This document shows positions 36,811 through 45,312 of a stretch of DNA of 64,000 bases, one piece after another. A program made the translations under genes and the position numbers. The notes under the pieces are model-generated. The model was not told the origin of the DNA. It did no database searches and saw only the letters and a program-made list of their open reading frames with translations. This DNA comes from Microbacterium sp. zg-Y1090 (lineage in GTDB: Bacteria; Actinomycetota; Actinomycetes; Actinomycetales; Microbacteriaceae): the NCBI RefSeq assembly GCF_030246945.1, contig NZ_CP126742.1:2046001-2110000 (forward strand), written 5' to 3'. Numbering within the stretch: position 1 is the stretch's first letter; each line of letters opens with the position of its first letter.

Positions 36811-37844
36811 GCGTCCACCTTCTCGCTGGCCTTCTCGGCTTTCTCCTGCGCCGCGCGGCGCTCTTCCGCCTCGGCGTCGCGGGCGGCGTCGAGTTCGCCG
36901 GACGCGACGACGACGGCGTTCTCGGCGCGGCGCACCCGCCGCTGCGCGAACGTCTGCGCCCCGTAGCGAGCGCGCACCCGGTCGGCCTCCTCCTCCACCC
37001 CGGTGACGATGTAGGCGCTGGCGATGAGGATCACCTGGGCCGACAGGTTGAACCACAGCAGCAGCGCGATGAGGGAGGCGAACGTCGCCAGCAGGGGGTT
37101 GGCGGATGCCCCGCCGACGAACAGTCCCGACAGCACCTGCAGCACCGTCAGTCCGATTCCACCCACCACGGCGCCGCTCCACAGCGCCCTGGCGGAGGCA
37201 CGCAGACCCGAAAGCACACGGAAGGACGCGGCGACGATGGCGGTGTCGAGGACGAAGACGACGACGATCGTGAGCGCGCGACCGCCGATCTCCAGCAGCG
37301 CCGACGACGAGGAGACGCCGAACCAGTCGGCGACGATCGCGAGCCCGGTGGTGCCGAGGAACGTGATGGCCGCGGCGGCGACCAGGCCGAGCCCGATGCC
37401 GATCGCCAGGGCGAGGTTGCGCAGCAGCACCCACACGATCATGAGGTCCTCGGTGACCCGGTCGGCGATCATGCGGATCGCCGCGCGCAGCGTGCCCACC
37501 GCACCGATGGCCGCACCGATCAGTCCGACGAAGGAGAGGATGCCGGTGACGGTGAAGCTCACCGGCACGGCGACGGACCGCGGGTCCTCGATGATGCCTC
37601 CGTCCCCGACGATGCCGGGGATGACGCTGTCCACGGCGTCGATCAGCGCGTCGAAGGCGGCGGGGTTGCCCGCCAGCCAGAGGCCGGCCACCGAGAAGCC
37701 GAGCAGCACGCCGGCGAAGACGCTGAACAGGGTGCGGTACGTGACGCTGTCGGCGAGGACCGGACCACGGTGCTCGAGGTAGAGCAGCAGCGCGCGCACC
37801 GGCTTGATGGAGAGGGCCCAGGCGATGACGCGCGGCAGGTTCAT
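36807..37844 (-). CDS. YihY/BrkB-family membrane protein
   Basis: 345 residues with about six hydrophobic segments, starting near the family motif (RVIAWALSIKPVRALLLYLE, then VTYRTLFSVFAGVLLGFS). YihY/BrkB proteins are inner-membrane proteins of uncertain function, once thought to be RNase BN. A charged C-terminal tail rich in Ala, Glu and Lys (about residues 300-345) looks like a coiled coil. ATG at 37844 is preceded by TACCCT with 6 nt between and no Shine-Dalgarno sequence, so it is probably leaderless. It is co-translated with nnrE. Confidence 0.87.
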   Translation of the reverse strand: MNLPRVIAWALSIKPVRALLLYLEHRGPVLADSVTYRTLFSVFAGVLLGFSVAGLWLAGNPAAFDALIDAVDSVIPGIVGDGGIIEDPRSVAVPVSFTVTGILSFVGLIGAAIGAVGTLRAAIRMIADRVTEDLMIVWVLLRNLALAIGIGLGLVAAAAITFLGTTGLAIVADWFGVSSSSALLEIGGRALTIVVVFVLDTAIVAASFRVLSGLRASARALWSGAVVGGIGLTVLQVLSGLFVGGASANPLLATFASLIALLLWFNLSAQVILIASAYIVTGVEEEADRVRARYGAQTFAQRRVRRAENAVVVASGELDAARDAEAEERRAAQEKAEKASEKVDA

Positions 37845-37850
37845 CGCGCC

Positions 37851-37856
37851 AGGGTA
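37851..37856 (-). promoter_or_regulatory. Leaderless -10 element of the yihY-nnrE operon
   Basis: TACCCT on the minus strand ends 6 nt before the ATG. Confidence 0.5.
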
Positions 37857-37899
37857 TCGGGCGGGTGGGACCGGGACGCGGACCTTGACAGGAGTTCGA

Positions 37900-37932
37900 G
37901 GGGTGGGCCGCGTTCGGGTCGCCGCCCACCCC
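37900..37932 (-). terminator. Hairpin at the end of the pilus operon
   Basis: GGGGTGGGC and GCCCACCCC form a 9-bp stem with a 15-nt loop, 8 bp after the pilO stop. There is no U-tract. Confidence 0.55.
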
Positions 37933-37940
37933 AGCCTGGG

Positions 37941-38504
37941 TCACGACGTGGGCATCAGCACCCAGGTCACGCCGGTGATCGTCAGCGAGCTCTGCTCGCC
38001 TCCCCGGTAGTCGCTGCCGCCAATCGTGATGACGCGCGTCGAGCCCTGCAGGTTCGCGGCGAACCTCTCCAGGTCGGGCCGCGGGCCTTCGGCGGTGAGA
38101 ATGAGCGGTACGCCGATGAAGCCGCCGGTGGGAGCGTCCAGACCCACGCCCTCGGGTCCGGCGAAGCTCACCGCCGGCTCGAACGTCAGCGACCGGATGC
38201 CGACGCCTGCCGCAGCGGCAGCGGCGTCGATCTGGTTGATCAGCTCCTGCTGGGCGCGCGCAGCGGGAATCCGCTCCTGCCGTGCGGCGAGCTCTGCTTT
38301 GTACGTGTCGAGGTTGTCGTTGTCCACGGCCAGCGCGCGGTTGCGCTGCTCCTGCACGTCGTTGGTCTGCCGGATCGAGGTGGTCTGCGCGTCCGCGCGC
38401 GTCATGCGATCGAGCTGGGGCTGCACGCCGAGGAACCACCCGCCCAAGACGATGGCGACGGCGAACACGCCGATGACGATGAGGCTGAGCCTGTGCTTGT
38501 CCAT
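37941..38504 (-). CDS. pilO: PilO-like type IV pilus alignment protein
   Basis: 187-residue bitopic protein: short cytoplasmic start, one membrane segment (about residues 6-26, SLIVIGVFAVAIVLGGWFLG), a coiled-coil part rich in Gln/Arg, and a small ferredoxin-like C-terminal domain. In PilMNO systems it pairs with PilN and links the motor to the pilus platform. It is last in the operon, 3 bp after pilN. The call rests mainly on order and topology, since sequence identity in this family is low. Confidence 0.8.
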   Translation of the reverse strand: MDKHRLSLIVIGVFAVAIVLGGWFLGVQPQLDRMTRADAQTTSIRQTNDVQEQRNRALAVDNDNLDTYKAELAARQERIPAARAQQELINQIDAAAAAAGVGIRSLTFEPAVSFAGPEGVGLDAPTGGFIGVPLILTAEGPRPDLERFAANLQGSTRVITIGGSDYRGGEQSSLTITGVTWVLMPTS

Positions 38505-38507
38505 CGG

Positions 38508-39347
38508 TCACTCCCCCGCTTCTGTGGCGTCGGTGAGGTCGGTGAGGTCGTCCGCTTCGGCTGCGGCGTCGGCCGCCTCCAGCGCGGCTCCGGTCGCCAC
38601 CGCTTCGAGCGCGAGCTGCAGCGCCGCGATGACCTCGGGGTCGAGTGCCTCCGCCCGCGCGGTTCCGCCGAGCGCATCGGCCCCGAGCTGGATCACCCCG
38701 GTGACGACGTACCCTGCCTCGCCCGTCGCCGAGACGGCGTCGACGGTCGCGCTGACGTACCCGGTGAGCCCGCGCAGCGCGTTGAGCAGCGGGGTGGGCG
38801 AGTCGAAGCGGGCGGCGGTGGCGGTGAAGGTGATCTCGATGACACCCTGCGCGTCCAGTCCCGTGCCGCCGGCGCCCCCACGCGTGTCGGTGCTCACGCC
38901 CTTGACCGTGATCGACTCCGCCGTGAGGGCGAAGTCCTCGGGCAGGGCGGTGTCGAGCTCTGTCATGAGCCGGAACCAGTCCGCCTCGGCGTAGAGGGTG
39001 ACGACCTCAGCGAGCTCGTGATCGGCGAGCTGCGATTTCACCGTGGCCAGATCGGTGTACTTGGCCTGCTCGATGAGCAGCATCTGCGTCCGGTTGCGCT
39101 CCGCGGCGAGGTGCCCCTCGGCGGTGGTGGCCAGCAGCGACACGGCGACAGCAGCCATGACGACGACGACGAGCAGAACGATGAGTCCCAGGGACAGCAG
39201 TCGGACCGTTCTCCCCTGCCGGCGCCGGACTTCGACGATGGGTGGCAGCAGATCGACGCGCGCCACCGAAAGGGTGGAGCCGGTCGGCCACGTGATCGGC
39301 GGCTCCGACTGGCGCCGCTCGCGGCGCTCCCTCACCTCGGCGGTCAC
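38508..39347 (-). CDS. pilN: PilN-like type IV pilus protein
   Basis: 279 residues. The cytoplasmic N-terminus contains VARVDLLPPIVEVRRRQGR, the counterpart of the PilM-binding INLLP motif. One membrane segment follows (LLSLGLIVLLVVVVMAAVAV), then a coiled coil and a globular part with strands (FALTAESITVKGVSTDT). The C-terminal 60 residues are acidic and Ala-rich. GTG at 39347 overlaps the pilM stop as GTGA. The open frame upstream belongs to the pilM antiframe. Confidence 0.82.
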   Translation of the reverse strand: MTAEVRERRERRQSEPPITWPTGSTLSVARVDLLPPIVEVRRRQGRTVRLLSLGLIVLLVVVVMAAVAVSLLATTAEGHLAAERNRTQMLLIEQAKYTDLATVKSQLADHELAEVVTLYAEADWFRLMTELDTALPEDFALTAESITVKGVSTDTRGGAGGTGLDAQGVIEITFTATAARFDSPTPLLNALRGLTGYVSATVDAVSATGEAGYVVTGVIQLGADALGGTARAEALDPEVIAALQLALEAVATGAALEAADAAAEADDLTDLTDATEAGE

Positions 39348-40528
39348 TTGTGCGCCCCTTTCGTCTTGGCCTTCGCCTTGCCCTGCGATGCTGCGCTGCG
39401 CGGGCCGGTGGCGGCGGGACGCGTGCCCCTCGCGGATGCCTCGGCGCTCTTGCGTGCCTTCGCCGCGGCCTTGTCCTCGACGTGCGTGCTGGTCTTCGCG
39501 CCGACCGCGACACCCAACGGCGCCGCGAGCTCGAGCCCCCAGTCGTACAGGCCGGAATCGCGCAGCTTGGATGAGACGGTGAACCCGGCGAAGGGGTCGC
39601 CGTAGGTGGTCGGGACGCCCAGCGCCCTCGTCAGCACGGGGGCGAGGCCTGTCAGCCGACTGCCGCCGCCGGTGAGCACGACGCTCGCGACCGGGTGATC
39701 GGGATGCGCGTTGACCCAGAAGTTGAGGGTGTTGCGGATGCTGTCGATGATGTTGGCGACGTTCTCGCGCAGCACGGTCTCGGCCTCGATGTCGCGCGGT
39801 GCCGTCGCGCCGCCCTGCAGCCCACGGGCGATCTTGTCCTGCTCGGCCTCGGCGAAGCTGACCCCGAGCGCACGCTCCATGCTGCGCGTGATGTCGTCGC
39901 CCCCGCTGGGCACGATGCGCACGAACTGCGGGCTGGCGGCCGCGGCGATGATCACCGTCGTGCACGACGCGCCGACGTTGACGAGGGCGTGGATGCCGCG
40001 CAGCGGTCCCGGCAGCAGGCGCAGCAGCGAGAACCCGGCGAAGTCGATCGCGTCGACATACCGGCCGGAGCGCTCGATGGCGTTGACGGTGGACTCCAGG
40101 CTGCTGCGCACCGTCGCCACGAGCAGACCCTCCTGGTGGGGGCCGTCGTCACCGTGGTGGTCGCGCATGGGCAGGAAGTCGAGGATCGCGTCGTCCAGAT
40201 CGATGGGGATCTGCCCCTCCACGGCGAACCGCAGACCCGCCGCGCGGCGCGGCCCGGTGAGGGTCGGGAGCGTCACCTCGCGCACCACGACCTTGCGGTT
40301 GCTGACGCCGAACACGACCTTCTTGGTCGTGAAGCCGCCGACCTTCCACAGCTCCTTGATCGCCTTCACGGCGCGCTGCTGGTCGATGATCTCGCCGTCG
40401 AAGACCGTTCCCTCGGGCACCTCGACCGCGGCGAAGCGGGTGAGCTTCGGCCGTGCACTGTAGGGCGCGTCGATCTGCACGCCGCGCAGCCCGCCTCTGC
40501 TGAGGTCGAGCGCGACTACTGCTGCCAT
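39344..40528 (-). CDS. pilM: PilM, actin-like type IV pilus ATPase
   Basis: 394-residue cytoplasmic protein with the actin/FtsA fold: phosphate-1 VALDLSRGGLRGVQI, a long central domain, VNVGASCTTVII, and the adenosine motif VVLTGGGSRLTGLAP. It binds the N-terminus of PilN and couples the extension ATPase to the platform. The C-terminal 45 residues are Lys/Ala-rich and disordered. ATG at 40528 follows CGGAGGA. It is the first of the M-N-O trio, 19 bp after pilD. Confidence 0.92.
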   Translation of the reverse strand: MAAVVALDLSRGGLRGVQIDAPYSARPKLTRFAAVEVPEGTVFDGEIIDQQRAVKAIKELWKVGGFTTKKVVFGVSNRKVVVREVTLPTLTGPRRAAGLRFAVEGQIPIDLDDAILDFLPMRDHHGDDGPHQEGLLVATVRSSLESTVNAIERSGRYVDAIDFAGFSLLRLLPGPLRGIHALVNVGASCTTVIIAAAASPQFVRIVPSGGDDITRSMERALGVSFAEAEQDKIARGLQGGATAPRDIEAETVLRENVANIIDSIRNTLNFWVNAHPDHPVASVVLTGGGSRLTGLAPVLTRALGVPTTYGDPFAGFTVSSKLRDSGLYDWGLELAAPLGVAVGAKTSTHVEDKAAAKARKSAEASARGTRPAATGPRSAASQGKAKAKTKGAHK

Positions 40529-40547
40529 GTGTGTCCTCCGTGGGGTG

Positions 40548-41396
40548 TCATGCGAGTCCCGTCGCACTGAGATAGAAGCCGGCGATCGCCGGACCGGCGA
40601 AGACGCCGACCCACGACCCGAGAAGCATGAACGGCCCGAACGGAAGGCGGGATTTGCGCCCTGCCCTGCCCGCGACCATGAGCACGACGCCGACGATGCC
40701 GCCGATGACGAAGGCGCTGAATCCCCCGACGACCAGCTGCGGCCACCCCAGCCAGCCGAGCAGCAATCCCAGCGAGCCGGCGAGCTTGACGTCACCCAGT
40801 CCCATGCCCCCGCGGTAGGCGACGGCGAGCAGCAGGTAGAAACCGCCCAGCAGCGCAAAGCCGGCGGCCGCGGTCAGCAGCCTTCCGTACTCGCCGAGCA
40901 GTACGGATGCCGCGACGGCGAGCACCGCGGTGACGATGTAGGCCGGCAGGGTGATCACGTTCGGCAGCCGGTGGTGGTCCAGGTCGATGAGGGCCAGCGC
41001 GATGCCGATGGACGCCCAGTAGAGAAGGAGGGGCAGGATCGCCGCGGGGTACGTTCCGACGAGCGCTCCCCAGACGACGATCGCGAACGCGATACCCGTG
41101 CCGAGTTCGACCAGCGGGTAACGCGCGGAGATGTGCGTCGCGCAGTGGCGGCACCGGCCGCGCAGCACGAGGTACGACACGACCGGCAGATTGTCGTACC
41201 AGGCGATGGCTCGCCCGCACTGCGGGCAGGCGCTGCCGGGTCGCACGATGCTCTCGCCGCGCGGCACCCGCCAGATGACGACGTTGAGGAACGAGCCGAT
41301 GAGGGCACCCAGCACGCCGGCGACGAGCAGGATGAGCGCCGTCGGGAGGGCCTCACCGTCGAGCAGAGCGACCGCTGCGCGGATGTCCACGGTCAT
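40548..41396 (-). CDS. pilD: PilD, type IV prepilin peptidase and methylase
   Basis: 282-residue membrane aspartyl protease that cleaves prepilins after Gly and N-methylates the new N-terminus. It has the zinc-binding cysteines CPQCGRAIAWYD and RGRCRHC, about eight membrane segments, and both active-site aspartates in LIDLDHHRLPN and GMGLGDVKLAG. ATG at 41396 overlaps the pilX-like stop as ATGA. It should process the four prepilins encoded upstream. Confidence 0.95.
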   Translation of the reverse strand: MTVDIRAAVALLDGEALPTALILLVAGVLGALIGSFLNVVIWRVPRGESIVRPGSACPQCGRAIAWYDNLPVVSYLVLRGRCRHCATHISARYPLVELGTGIAFAIVVWGALVGTYPAAILPLLLYWASIGIALALIDLDHHRLPNVITLPAYIVTAVLAVAASVLLGEYGRLLTAAAGFALLGGFYLLLAVAYRGGMGLGDVKLAGSLGLLLGWLGWPQLVVGGFSAFVIGGIVGVVLMVAGRAGRKSRLPFGPFMLLGSWVGVFAGPAIAGFYLSATGLA

Positions 41397-43195
41397 CTCG
41401 CCGATCCGTCCGGGTTCCACACGGCTGCGCTCTCGATCCACGAGGTGACCCCGTAGGTGGTGGTGACGGGGCTCAGGAACTTCGGCGGCGCCTGCAGCTT
41501 GAACCGCGTGTCGTAGACGTAGTTCTTGGCGTAGCCGGTGACGATCCCCGCGCTGTTCCCCGTGCCCACCGGGCCGCGATACTTCTGCGCGATGGCACCC
41601 TTCACGGTGAGGGTGCCCTGCCTTCCGCCCTTGTCGTAATTCTGCACCTGGAAGGTGTGGGCGACCGAGAGGATCGCCGCCTCGATGGTGCGATCGTCGG
41701 GGAGGATGTTGTCGCCGTTGCTGCGGCGGGGGTTCCACACCCAGACGGCGTTGTTGCCGATGAGTCCCAGGATGTCGTCCTGGTTGTCGACGTAGGTGAG
41801 GTCCCCCACGACGAACACGAAGTTCTCGGCGGCGAGCGTCACCGCGCCGTTGAACCTGCCCTTGACGAACACGTCGCCCGCGCGGCACCCGTAGGTGGTG
41901 CTGCTCGGTGCCACCTCGGTGTGTGTCGTCATGGCAGAGATGCGGACGTCCGCGGGATAGCCCGACCGGCTGCCGCCGGTGCCCAGCGACCAGCCGCGCT
42001 TGCCCGAATCACCGCTGCTCACGCAGGTGAAGCCTGCGGGGTTGGTGGCGGCGGGCCAGTGGTTCACGTCGCCGCTGACTGCCGGCACGTTCTGCACGTA
42101 AAGCACGTTGTTGTCGATCACCGGGATCGTGGCGCCGGCGGGCGACTGCAGCTGCGAGATGATGCCGCACTCCGGCGGCGTCGAGCCGGCGGTGGCGGCC
42201 GCGTTGCCGATGCGTGTGGACTTCGTGAAGGGCGATTTGATGTTGACGGTGCCGTTGTCGAAGAACTCGAACTGGGTCGGTCCGGTGTAGAGGCACCCGG
42301 GACGCGGGACCTCGATCGGCAGATCGGTGCGGGTCTCCTTCTTCAGCTGCGCGTTGGTGGCCGGCATGCCGATCACGCCGCCGCTGAACGCGGGGTAGCC
42401 GGAGAGGGTGAACACGGCCGCACCGCAGGCGACGTTGCTGGCGTTGACGTTGCGATAGAACGGCGTGGTCGGCTTGGCGGTGGTCACCGTGCCGGTGAAC
42501 CTCGAGCCGCAGGCACGGATGGTGTCGTTGGAGTGCACCGGTCCCTTGGTCTCGTCCGACTCACCGAACGAGATGTCGTTGCAGCCGGAGGTGGGGCGGC
42601 TCTCCCAGGCGTACTTGAGTCTCGTCCTGGCCGCGTCGCTGAAGCAGTTCGCGTTCGTCGATCCTGCCAGGGCCGGGTCCTGCACCTCGTAGTCGGTGAA
42701 GTACAGGAAGTCGATGAACCCCTCCTGCTTGAGGTCCGCGACCACCGTGCGCGTCGCCTGCCCCACCTTGCCGGTGGAGCGGATGCGGATGCGGCCCGTG
42801 GTGGGGTACTTCGAGTTGTCGACTTCGTAGCGGAACTGCGCCCGGTCGTCGCTGCCGGCGAGCGTCGCCCACGTTCCGCCCGCGCCGACCCCGAAGGCGA
42901 GGTTCGGGTCGGTCGCGGGAGGAAGCGACACCGAGCTGGTGCTGCTGAAGCTCGACGCAGGATTGCCGTAGCGGTAGTAGCTGGTGTCCGCCGACAGCCG
43001 GCTCTGGTATTCGTCGACCCCGGCATACGCGGCGGCCAGTGCGGCGTTCCAGTTGGCATCGGTGCTGGCCTGCTTGGTGCCGTTCACCGAGACGGTCACG
43101 AGCAGCGTCATGAGCATGGCCACGACCGCGCCCACCGCCACGACCATGATCATGGCGGCGCCTTGGTCCTCTGTCCGGTTCACGTTCATCCTCAT
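41393..43195 (-). CDS. Large cysteine-rich prepilin-like protein (PilX position)
   Basis: 600-residue protein with a prepilin-like N-terminus: short charged leader ending EDQGAAMI, then a hydrophobic helix (about residues 17-40). The rest is predicted extracellular, rich in Thr, Ser, Gly and Asn, with eight cysteines (an even number, suited to disulfides). Near the C-terminus is an unusual stretch, AIAQKYRGPVGTGNSAGIV, then NYVYDTRFKLQAPPKFLSP. In other systems PilX-type minor pilins are far shorter (about 150-200 residues). It may be a tip adhesin. ATG at 43195 overlaps pilW by one base (TGATG). Confidence 0.78.
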   Translation of the reverse strand: MRMNVNRTEDQGAAMIMVVAVGAVVAMLMTLLVTVSVNGTKQASTDANWNAALAAAYAGVDEYQSRLSADTSYYRYGNPASSFSSTSSVSLPPATDPNLAFGVGAGGTWATLAGSDDRAQFRYEVDNSKYPTTGRIRIRSTGKVGQATRTVVADLKQEGFIDFLYFTDYEVQDPALAGSTNANCFSDAARTRLKYAWESRPTSGCNDISFGESDETKGPVHSNDTIRACGSRFTGTVTTAKPTTPFYRNVNASNVACGAAVFTLSGYPAFSGGVIGMPATNAQLKKETRTDLPIEVPRPGCLYTGPTQFEFFDNGTVNIKSPFTKSTRIGNAAATAGSTPPECGIISQLQSPAGATIPVIDNNVLYVQNVPAVSGDVNHWPAATNPAGFTCVSSGDSGKRGWSLGTGGSRSGYPADVRISAMTTHTEVAPSSTTYGCRAGDVFVKGRFNGAVTLAAENFVFVVGDLTYVDNQDDILGLIGNNAVWVWNPRRSNGDNILPDDRTIEAAILSVAHTFQVQNYDKGGRQGTLTVKGAIAQKYRGPVGTGNSAGIVTGYAKNYVYDTRFKLQAPPKFLSPVTTTYGVTSWIESAAVWNPDGSAR

Positions 43196-43908
43196 CAGGG
43201 CACGTCCACGCGGGCGACGCCCAGGTTGGGCAGGCCCACCATGTTCTGGACCGAGACGGGTTCGACGCGCCCGCTCTCGTCCGCCTGCACACGCATGGTC
43301 ACGCGCACGCTCGCCACGTTGCGGATCTGGGCGACGGTGAGGCTGCCACCCGCGGGCGGGGTGAGGGCGACGCCGTCTTTGTCGTAGTAGCGGAACAGCG
43401 GCGTGCTCGCGGTCGCCGGCGTCAGCGACCTCGCGATGAGACGCGTCGAGCTGGGGGTGGTGTCGAACGCCCAGTACGTCGTGTGCACGTGGTGGGCGGC
43501 CCAGCGCGTCTCCATCAGCTCGTTGCCGGAGCCTCGTGCGAACTGCACGCGCACCGGAGGCGCGTCGGGCGCCGTGCCGGCGTCGATGAAGGAGTGCATG
43601 ATGATCTGCTCCGCTCCCGCGTAGACGAACACGGGGTCGTTGTCAGGGTTGTTCCACCGCGGAATCTCGGTGCCGGCGCGGATCACGCGGGTGACCTCGT
43701 TCATCGACGTCGAGGCGAGGCGGCTGTTCTCGACGACGCCCTGCTGATCGCTGAACGACCGTGAGGCGGTGACGAACATCGACACGATGAGCGCGAGCAG
43801 GATGCTCGACACCCCCATCGCGACGATGAGCTCGAGCACCGTCATGCCGGCGTCGGCGCGGTGCGCGTCGCGGGCGGTCCGGCGGCGGCGCCCCGCCGCG
43901 CGCGTCAT
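43195..43908 (-). CDS. PilW-like minor prepilin
   Basis: 237 residues. A basic leader (Arg-rich, about 21 residues) ends in the prepilin site DAG-MTVLELIVAMGVSS, with Glu at position 5 of the mature form, then a 20-residue hydrophobic helix. The remainder is a beta-rich extracellular domain with no cysteine. ATG at 43908 overlaps the pilV stop as ATGA. Minor pilins of this kind prime pilus assembly in other bacteria. Confidence 0.82.
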   Translation of the reverse strand: MTRAAGRRRRTARDAHRADAGMTVLELIVAMGVSSILLALIVSMFVTASRSFSDQQGVVENSRLASTSMNEVTRVIRAGTEIPRWNNPDNDPVFVYAGAEQIIMHSFIDAGTAPDAPPVRVQFARGSGNELMETRWAAHHVHTTYWAFDTTPSSTRLIARSLTPATASTPLFRYYDKDGVALTPPAGGSLTVAQIRNVASVRVTMRVQADESGRVEPVSVQNMVGLPNLGVARVDVP

Positions 43909-45221
43909 CCCGGCCCCCGCGGGTCGAGCACGACGGTGCTGCCGCTGGCGGTGCCGCCGGACAGGACGGTGATGCCGGTCACCGGTGTCGCCTGGGCCGA
44001 GGCAGTGCCTCGGAACAGCTGCCACGTGCCGTAGGGCAGCGCGATGGTCGCCGAGCCGCCGGCGACGCTGCCGAACCGGTAGGTCATCCCCGCGGCGCAG
44101 CCCGGGTCGCCGGGGCCCCCGCCGACGTAGACGGCCTTGAGATTGTTGCCGGAGGCGGGCAGTGCGGGGATACGGATCTCGCCCATCGGCACCGCGGCGG
44201 CGACGGCGCCTCCCGGTGCCCCCGCAACCGGGTCGGGTCGCACGCCCACCTTGCCGGGTTCGGCGATCCACTGACCGGGGTCGGGCGCGAGGCAGCTGGC
44301 GCCCGGGTTGTCGGGGGCTTCGGCGTAGTCCCCCGCCAGCACGCTGTAGCCCGAGGGAACGGGGTAGAGCGAGTGCGCCTTCGTTCTGGCGTTGCCGGTG
44401 AGGTTCTGGGCGAAGGCGCCGTAGGTCGAGATGAACGTCGTTGTCAGCTCGGTCGGAAGGCGCACGCCGGGGGCGGCGTCGGGCGCGTAGGTGACGTCGA
44501 ACCGGGTCTGCCGTTCCAGGGCGAAGCTGACGCGCGACGAGCCACCGGCGGTCACCGGCACTGATGCCTGGGGCTTTTCGACCTGCCGTTCACTGATGAA
44601 GCCCGTCTTCTCGGCAGTGACGGTGTACGTGCCCGCGGGAACCTTCAGCAGGTAGGCGCAGCCGTCGGAGTCGGTGGTGGCCGCGGCGACGCCGCCGCTG
44701 GGCGACAGGCTCACCGTCGCGCCGGCGACGCCCGAGCCCGCGGAGTCGAGCACCCCGACGAGCACGGTGCCGAGCGAGGGGTCGTTGATCTTCGTCTTCG
44801 GGGTGATGTGGGTGTCGCTGTAGACGGGCTGCGCACCTTCGCGCATGTTGTCCCAGGTCACCTCGATGCTCACGTGCTTGTAGGCCAGTGACGCCACGGC
44901 CGCGCCCGCTTCGCAGCTGGCGGTGGTGCCGCCGGCGGCGACCCATTGCGTGCGCACGCGCACATGGAAGGTGTCGCCGTTGAGCTCGACATCGCGGGTG
45001 GAATTGGTCACCGCGAAGGCGTCGGCGGCGGAGCGCAGCACGTCGATCTGCTGCGAAGCGAGGTTCGCAGCGACGATACGCGTGCGGGTGTCGCGGGTGG
45101 CGGTGAGGCTGGCCGTGATCGTGTAGACGAAGCCCGTCAGGATGATGCCGAAGACGAGCATGGCGACGATGACCTCGACGAGCGTGAAGCCGTCGTCGCC
45201 GGGGAGGGCTTTCGTGCGCAC
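43905..45221 (-). CDS. PilV-like minor prepilin with internal CnaB-like domain
   Basis: 438 residues from GTG at 45221 (AGAGG 10 nt upstream). The leader ends GDDG and the mature form starts FTLVEVIVAMLVFGIILTG, a class III prepilin signal. After a short pilin domain, residues about 135-220 form a carboxypeptidase-regulatory/CnaB-like beta sandwich (VLVGVLDSAGSGVAGATVSL, then KVPAGTYTVTAEKTGF). A further 200 residues follow with no known match. Four cysteines. CnaB-type domains are typical of Gram-positive surface adhesins, so this fusion suggests a surface-binding tip. The open frame extends to 45287 without a better start. Confidence 0.8.
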   Translation of the reverse strand: MRTKALPGDDGFTLVEVIVAMLVFGIILTGFVYTITASLTATRDTRTRIVAANLASQQIDVLRSAADAFAVTNSTRDVELNGDTFHVRVRTQWVAAGGTTASCEAGAAVASLAYKHVSIEVTWDNMREGAQPVYSDTHITPKTKINDPSLGTVLVGVLDSAGSGVAGATVSLSPSGGVAAATTDSDGCAYLLKVPAGTYTVTAEKTGFISERQVEKPQASVPVTAGGSSRVSFALERQTRFDVTYAPDAAPGVRLPTELTTTFISTYGAFAQNLTGNARTKAHSLYPVPSGYSVLAGDYAEAPDNPGASCLAPDPGQWIAEPGKVGVRPDPVAGAPGGAVAAAVPMGEIRIPALPASGNNLKAVYVGGGPGDPGCAAGMTYRFGSVAGGSATIALPYGTWQLFRGTASAQATPVTGITVLSGGTASGSTVVLDPRGPG

Positions 45222-45257
45222 CGGCAAACACCTCTTCCGTCCGGTCGCGTCTGACAC

Positions 45258-45290
45258 GTTGTGCCTGCGCGGAAGCCGCGCAGGCACAAC
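45258..45290 (-). terminator. Attenuating hairpin between pilA and pilV
   Basis: A 15-bp perfect stem (GTTGTGCCTGCGCGG and complement) with a 3-nt loop, 22 bp after the pilA stop and 36 bp before the pilV start. There is no U-tract. It could stabilise the pilA message 3' end or stop most transcripts, so that major pilin exceeds minor pilins. Confidence 0.7.
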
Positions 45291-45312
45291 GGGTTCGGGT
45301 TTATTCGGGAGG

